From positions 1-25,674 of the forward strand of contig JASGDB010000085.1 of the NCBI GenBank assembly GCA_049841315.1: a stretch of 25,674 bases of DNA, given 5' to 3'. The notes under the pieces were generated by a model, which was given only the letters and a program-made list of their open reading frames with translations, made no database searches and was not told the origin of the DNA. Position 1 is the stretch's first letter, and each line of letters begins with the position of its first letter. Both the position numbers and the translations under genes were made by a program. The DNA comes from JASGDB01 sp049841315 (GTDB lineage Bacteria; Bacteroidota; Bacteroidia; Flavobacteriales; Weeksellaceae). Below, in pieces: positions 23,072 through 25,674 of the stretch.

Positions 23072-23087
23072 TAGAATAGATTTTAGG

Positions 23088-23116
23088 CAAAAGTAAGAAT
23101 TTTTTCTTTTTTGCAA
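23088..23116 (-). promoter_or_regulatory. Promoter of the small membrane protein gene
   Basis: On the minus strand, TTG (23114-23116), 18 bases, then TACTTTTG (23088-23095): a close match to the Bacteroidetes consensus. It decides the start of the gene in favour of 23071. Confidence 0.6.
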
Positions 23117-23187
23117 AAAGTTTTATCCGTGAATTTTGTCATTTGCTTTAAAATCAGAAATTTTAGTATTTTCGTGGGGTAATTTCA

Positions 23188-23351
23188 AACGCAAAGTCCG
23201 CAAAGATTTTTTTACTACTAACCTTTTTATTTTAAGGTTCGCAAGGGCGTTTCACTCATCAAAGTAAAACAGTTAATCTTTGCTGAGCGAAGTGCCTTTG
23301 CGGACGAGAATATTCTCAATCATTAAAAAAATCTTTGCGTACCCTTGCGTT
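23188..23351. repeat. 164-bp MITE-like element with imperfect terminal inverted repeats
   Basis: The left end AACGCAAAGTCCGCAAAG plus ATTTTTTTA and the reverse complement of the right end (AACGCAAGGGTACGCAAAG plus ATTTTTTTA) match nearly throughout. No reading frame is inside. Its right half is repeated at 11-95, and its left end resembles 25636-25664, so it is a family of dispersed intergenic elements. It fills most of the 312-base gap before fumC. Confidence 0.75.
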
Positions 23352-23383
23352 AAGAACAGTAGCAATACATAAAAATCAAAATA

Positions 23384-24778
23384 ATGAATTACCGTATCGA
23401 AAAAGACACAATGGGCGAAGTACAAGTGCCCGCAGACAAATTCTGGGGAGCACAAACCGAACGCTCCCGAAATAATTTTAAAATCGGCCCCGAAGGTTCT
23501 ATGCCGCAGGAAATTATTGAAGCCTTTGCGTATCTGAAAAAAGCAGCCGCTTACACTAACGCAGAATTGGGCGTTCTTCCCAACGAAAAACGAGATATGA
23601 TTGCAAAAGTCTGCGATGAAATTCTGGAAGGAAAACTTCGCGACCAGTTTCCTTTGGTCATCTGGCAAACCGGCTCGGGAACGCAGAGCAATATGAACGT
23701 AAATGAAGTGGTTTCCAACAGAGCTCATGTGAATAACGGCGGAATTTTGGGAGAAAAATCCGAAATCCACCCGAATGACGATGTGAACAAATCCCAGTCT
23801 TCCAACGACACGTATCCGACTGCCATGCACATCGCTGCATACAAAAAAGTGGTTGAAAAAACACTTCCTGCATTAGAAAAACTAAGAAATACCTTAGACG
23901 AAAAAGCGAAAAAGTACCAGCATATCGTAAAAATCGGAAGAACACATTTAATGGACGCAACTCCGCTTACTTTGGGACAGGAATTTTCCGGTTACGTTGC
24001 ACAGTTGGATTATGCTAAAAAAGCAATCGAAAACACACTTTCCCACCTGAAAGAACTTGCACTGGGAGGAACGGCTGTTGGAACCGGACTGAACACACCG
24101 CAAGGTTATGATGTTTTGGTAGCGAAATATATCGCCGATTTCACGGGACTTCCGTTTGTAACAGCTCCGAATAAATTTGAAGCACTTGCTGCACACGACG
24201 GAATTGTGGAAACTCACGGAGCATTGAAGCAGTTGGCTGTTTCCCTTTATAAAATTGCTCAGGATATTCGTCTGCTTGCTTCGGGACCGCGTTCCGGCAT
24301 CGGGGAAATTTTTATTCCTGAAAACGAACCGGGTTCTTCCATTATGCCCGGAAAAGTAAATCCTACGCAGAATGAGGCTATTACTATGGTTTGCGCACAG
24401 GTTTTAGGAAACGATACTACAATTTCCTTTGCAGGAACACAAGGACATTACGAATTGAATGTTTTCAAGCCGGTAATGGCGTACAATTTTCTGCAATCGG
24501 CACAATTATTGGCAGATGCAATGATTTCTTTCAATGACCATTGTGCCGTAGGAATCGAGCCGAACGAACCGAGAATCAAGGAGCTTGTTGATAAATCTTT
24601 AATGCTTGTTACGGCTCTGAACACGCATATCGGCTACGAAAACGCCGCGAAAATTGCTAAAACCGCTCACAAAAACGGAACCACTTTGAAAGAAGAAGCC
24701 GTAAATCTCGGACTTCTGACTGCCGAGCAGTTTGATGAATGGGTGAAGCCGGAAGATATGGTGGGAAGTTTGAAATAG
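23384..24778 (+). CDS. fumC: Class II fumarate hydratase
   Basis: 464 residues, iron-independent fumarase of the citric acid cycle, interconverting fumarate and malate as a homotetramer. The superfamily signature GSSIMPGKVNP (317-327) holds the catalytic Ser318, and the partner His188 lies in KIGRTHLMDATP. TGSGTQSNMNVNEVVSNRA (96-114) and SQSSNDTYPTAMH (137-149) are the substrate-binding segments. The wording fits FumC rather than aspartase or argininosuccinate lyase. Full length. The start codon is preceded by the 164-bp repeat element, and a terminator follows. Confidence 0.96.
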   Translation: MNYRIEKDTMGEVQVPADKFWGAQTERSRNNFKIGPEGSMPQEIIEAFAYLKKAAAYTNAELGVLPNEKRDMIAKVCDEILEGKLRDQFPLVIWQTGSGTQSNMNVNEVVSNRAHVNNGGILGEKSEIHPNDDVNKSQSSNDTYPTAMHIAAYKKVVEKTLPALEKLRNTLDEKAKKYQHIVKIGRTHLMDATPLTLGQEFSGYVAQLDYAKKAIENTLSHLKELALGGTAVGTGLNTPQGYDVLVAKYIADFTGLPFVTAPNKFEALAAHDGIVETHGALKQLAVSLYKIAQDIRLLASGPRSGIGEIFIPENEPGSSIMPGKVNPTQNEAITMVCAQVLGNDTTISFAGTQGHYELNVFKPVMAYNFLQSAQLLADAMISFNDHCAVGIEPNEPRIKELVDKSLMLVTALNTHIGYENAAKIAKTAHKNGTTLKEEAVNLGLLTAEQFDEWVKPEDMVGSLK

Positions 24779-24802
24779 TTGGAAGAGAAAGTCTGAAAAA
24801 AC

Positions 24803-24841
24803 AAAAACTCCGCTGCGAAAATTTTCAAAGCGGAGTTTTTT
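24803..24841. terminator. Bidirectional terminator between fumC and the ABC ATPase gene
   Basis: Perfect stem AAAAACTCCGCT/AGCGGAGTTTTT with A- and T-tracts on both sides. It serves fumC on the plus strand and the convergent gene ending at 24857 on the minus strand. Confidence 0.9.
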
Positions 24842-24856
24842 ATGTTAAAGGAAACA

Positions 24857-25567
24857 TTACTCCAAAGAAACCTGCTCCGCAAAATAATTTTCCAGAACAC
24901 GAAGTGTTTCTTCGTTGGTTTCGATGTCGTGAACCACTTCACCTTTGTTCAGAACGACAATTCTGTTGCAGACTTCCGTGGTGTGAGCCAAATCGTGGCT
25001 GGAAATGAGGAACGTGATGTTGTCGTCCTGCGACCAGATTCGGATAAGCTGTTTCAGTTTTATTTGAGTGGAAGGGTCGAGATTGGCAAAAGGTTCGTCC
25101 AGAACAATAATTTCAGGCTTGCCGATTAATGCTCCCACAATTCCTACTTTTTTCTGATTTCCTTTGGATAAATCGCGTATATATTTTTTCGCATTCAGAA
25201 TTTCGCCGTTGAAGAAATCCGAAAATTGTTTCAGAAATTCATCTACGTCCTGTTTTTTCTGATTCCGAAGTTCTCCCAAAAAATAGAAATATTCTTCCGG
25301 AGTGAGATAGCCAATCAGGAAAGAATCGTCGATAAATGCAGAAACCTGCGATTTCCACTGTTCGGATTCGTTCACTTTTACGCCGTCAATTTCTATAAAA
25401 CCGCTTGTTGCTTCAATTAAATCCAATAATGTGCTGAATAATGTGGTTTTTCCGGCTCCGTTGTTTCCTACCAGCCCGAACGTTTCGCCTTTCGGAATTT
25501 GCAGGGATTCGATGTTTAATACTTTTTTAGTTCCGTAAACTTTGGATATATTTTGAATTGAAATCAT
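24857..25567 (-). CDS. ABC transporter ATP-binding protein (export type)
   Basis: 236 residues, one nucleotide-binding domain. Walker A GNNGAGKTT is at 34-42, the ABC signature LSKGNQKK at 133-140 (LSKGN in place of LSGGQ), Walker B IIVLDEP at 153-159 followed by FANLDP (D-loop), and the H-loop is in ISSHDLAH. Layout and the short linker resemble CcmA/NatA-like ATPases of ABC-2 exporters, which pair with a separate membrane protein. A membrane partner is not seen inside the window; it may lie to the right. The substrate is unknown. Confidence 0.92.
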   Translation of the reverse strand: MISIQNISKVYGTKKVLNIESLQIPKGETFGLVGNNGAGKTTLFSTLLDLIEATSGFIEIDGVKVNESEQWKSQVSAFIDDSFLIGYLTPEEYFYFLGELRNQKKQDVDEFLKQFSDFFNGEILNAKKYIRDLSKGNQKKVGIVGALIGKPEIIVLDEPFANLDPSTQIKLKQLIRIWSQDDNITFLISSHDLAHTTEVCNRIVVLNKGEVVHDIETNEETLRVLENYFAEQVSLE

Positions 25568-25635
25568 AACTTTAAAAGATTTGAGATTTGAGATTTGAAA
25601 TTGTTTGATTTGGTTTGAATACTACTATATTTTTT

Positions 25636-25674
25636 AACGCAACGTTCGCAAGGGGGTTTTTAAAATTATTGTAA
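25636..25674 (+). repeat. Start of a further copy of the dispersed inverted-repeat element
   Basis: AACGCAACGTTCGCAAGG followed by GGGTTTTTA matches the left terminal repeat of the element at 23188 position by position, with a few changes. The copy runs into the window edge. Just before it (25577-25600) are short AGATTTG repeats. Confidence 0.5.

Noticed and set aside
23072..23116. Longer N-terminus (15 more residues) for the small membrane protein at 22790
   Set aside because: A good TTG-18-TACTTTTG promoter on the same strand falls in this extension, so the messenger would start after it.
23273..23830. Minus-strand frame of 185 codons before and inside fumC
   Set aside because: Antisense to the conserved fumarase N-terminus and running into the repeat element; no family features.

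Overview
The window is chromosomal DNA of a Bacteroidetes bacterium, most likely a flavobacterium of the Chryseobacterium/Elizabethkingia group (Weeksellaceae). The grounds are AT-rich intergenic DNA, promoter-like sequences of the Bacteroidetes type (TTG, about 19 bases, TAnnTTTG), start codons without a clear Shine-Dalgarno, and the protein styles of RseP, OxyR, KatA, MetK and the integrase. The genus is an inference.

Layout. Positions 1-3625 are host core: a dispersed repeat fragment, an omega-amidase-like nitrilase (minus), two small exported beta-rich proteins, and the site-2 protease RseP. A tRNA-Asn(GTT) gene follows at 3697-3770. Its last 47 bases plus one are repeated exactly at 16620-16667. 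The DNA between is an integrated island of about 12.9 kb. From 16668 on the window is host core again: katA (minus), oxyR, metK behind a SAM-II-like riboswitch, prfA (minus), two small membrane proteins (minus), fumC, and an ABC transporter ATPase (minus).

The island. It has a tyrosine integrase facing inward from the right end, an identical 22-base repeat near each end that probably binds that integrase, and its own replacement for the tRNA terminator. Cargo on the plus strand is a 39-residue membrane peptide, a winged-helix protein, a small Cro/CI-type regulator preceded by a palindrome, and a type I restriction-modification operon with extra genes: hsdM, a Schlafen-AlbA/GHKL ATPase, hsdS, a TIR-domain protein with an N-terminal Cys/His cluster, a REP-associated tyrosine transposase (RAYT), a Fic protein, and hsdR. 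No relaxase or conjugation gene is present, so the island is probably a non-conjugative defence island.

How the genes work together. HsdM, HsdS and HsdR have the parts for a complete methylation/restriction complex. Genes from the XRE regulator to hsdR overlap or are separated by at most about 52 bases, so they may form one transcript. The TIR, ATPase and Fic proteins sit inside it and could add a second, abortive-infection-like layer; this is inference. On the host side, katA and oxyR form a divergent peroxide-response pair, and metK appears to be controlled by SAM through its leader RNA.

Most worth a second look are the composite R-M/TIR/Fic operon, the Cys/His-TIR protein, palindromic repeats inside the RAYT gene and inside the ATPase gene, the island-end repeats, and a 164-bp inverted-repeat element seen in three copies or part copies.
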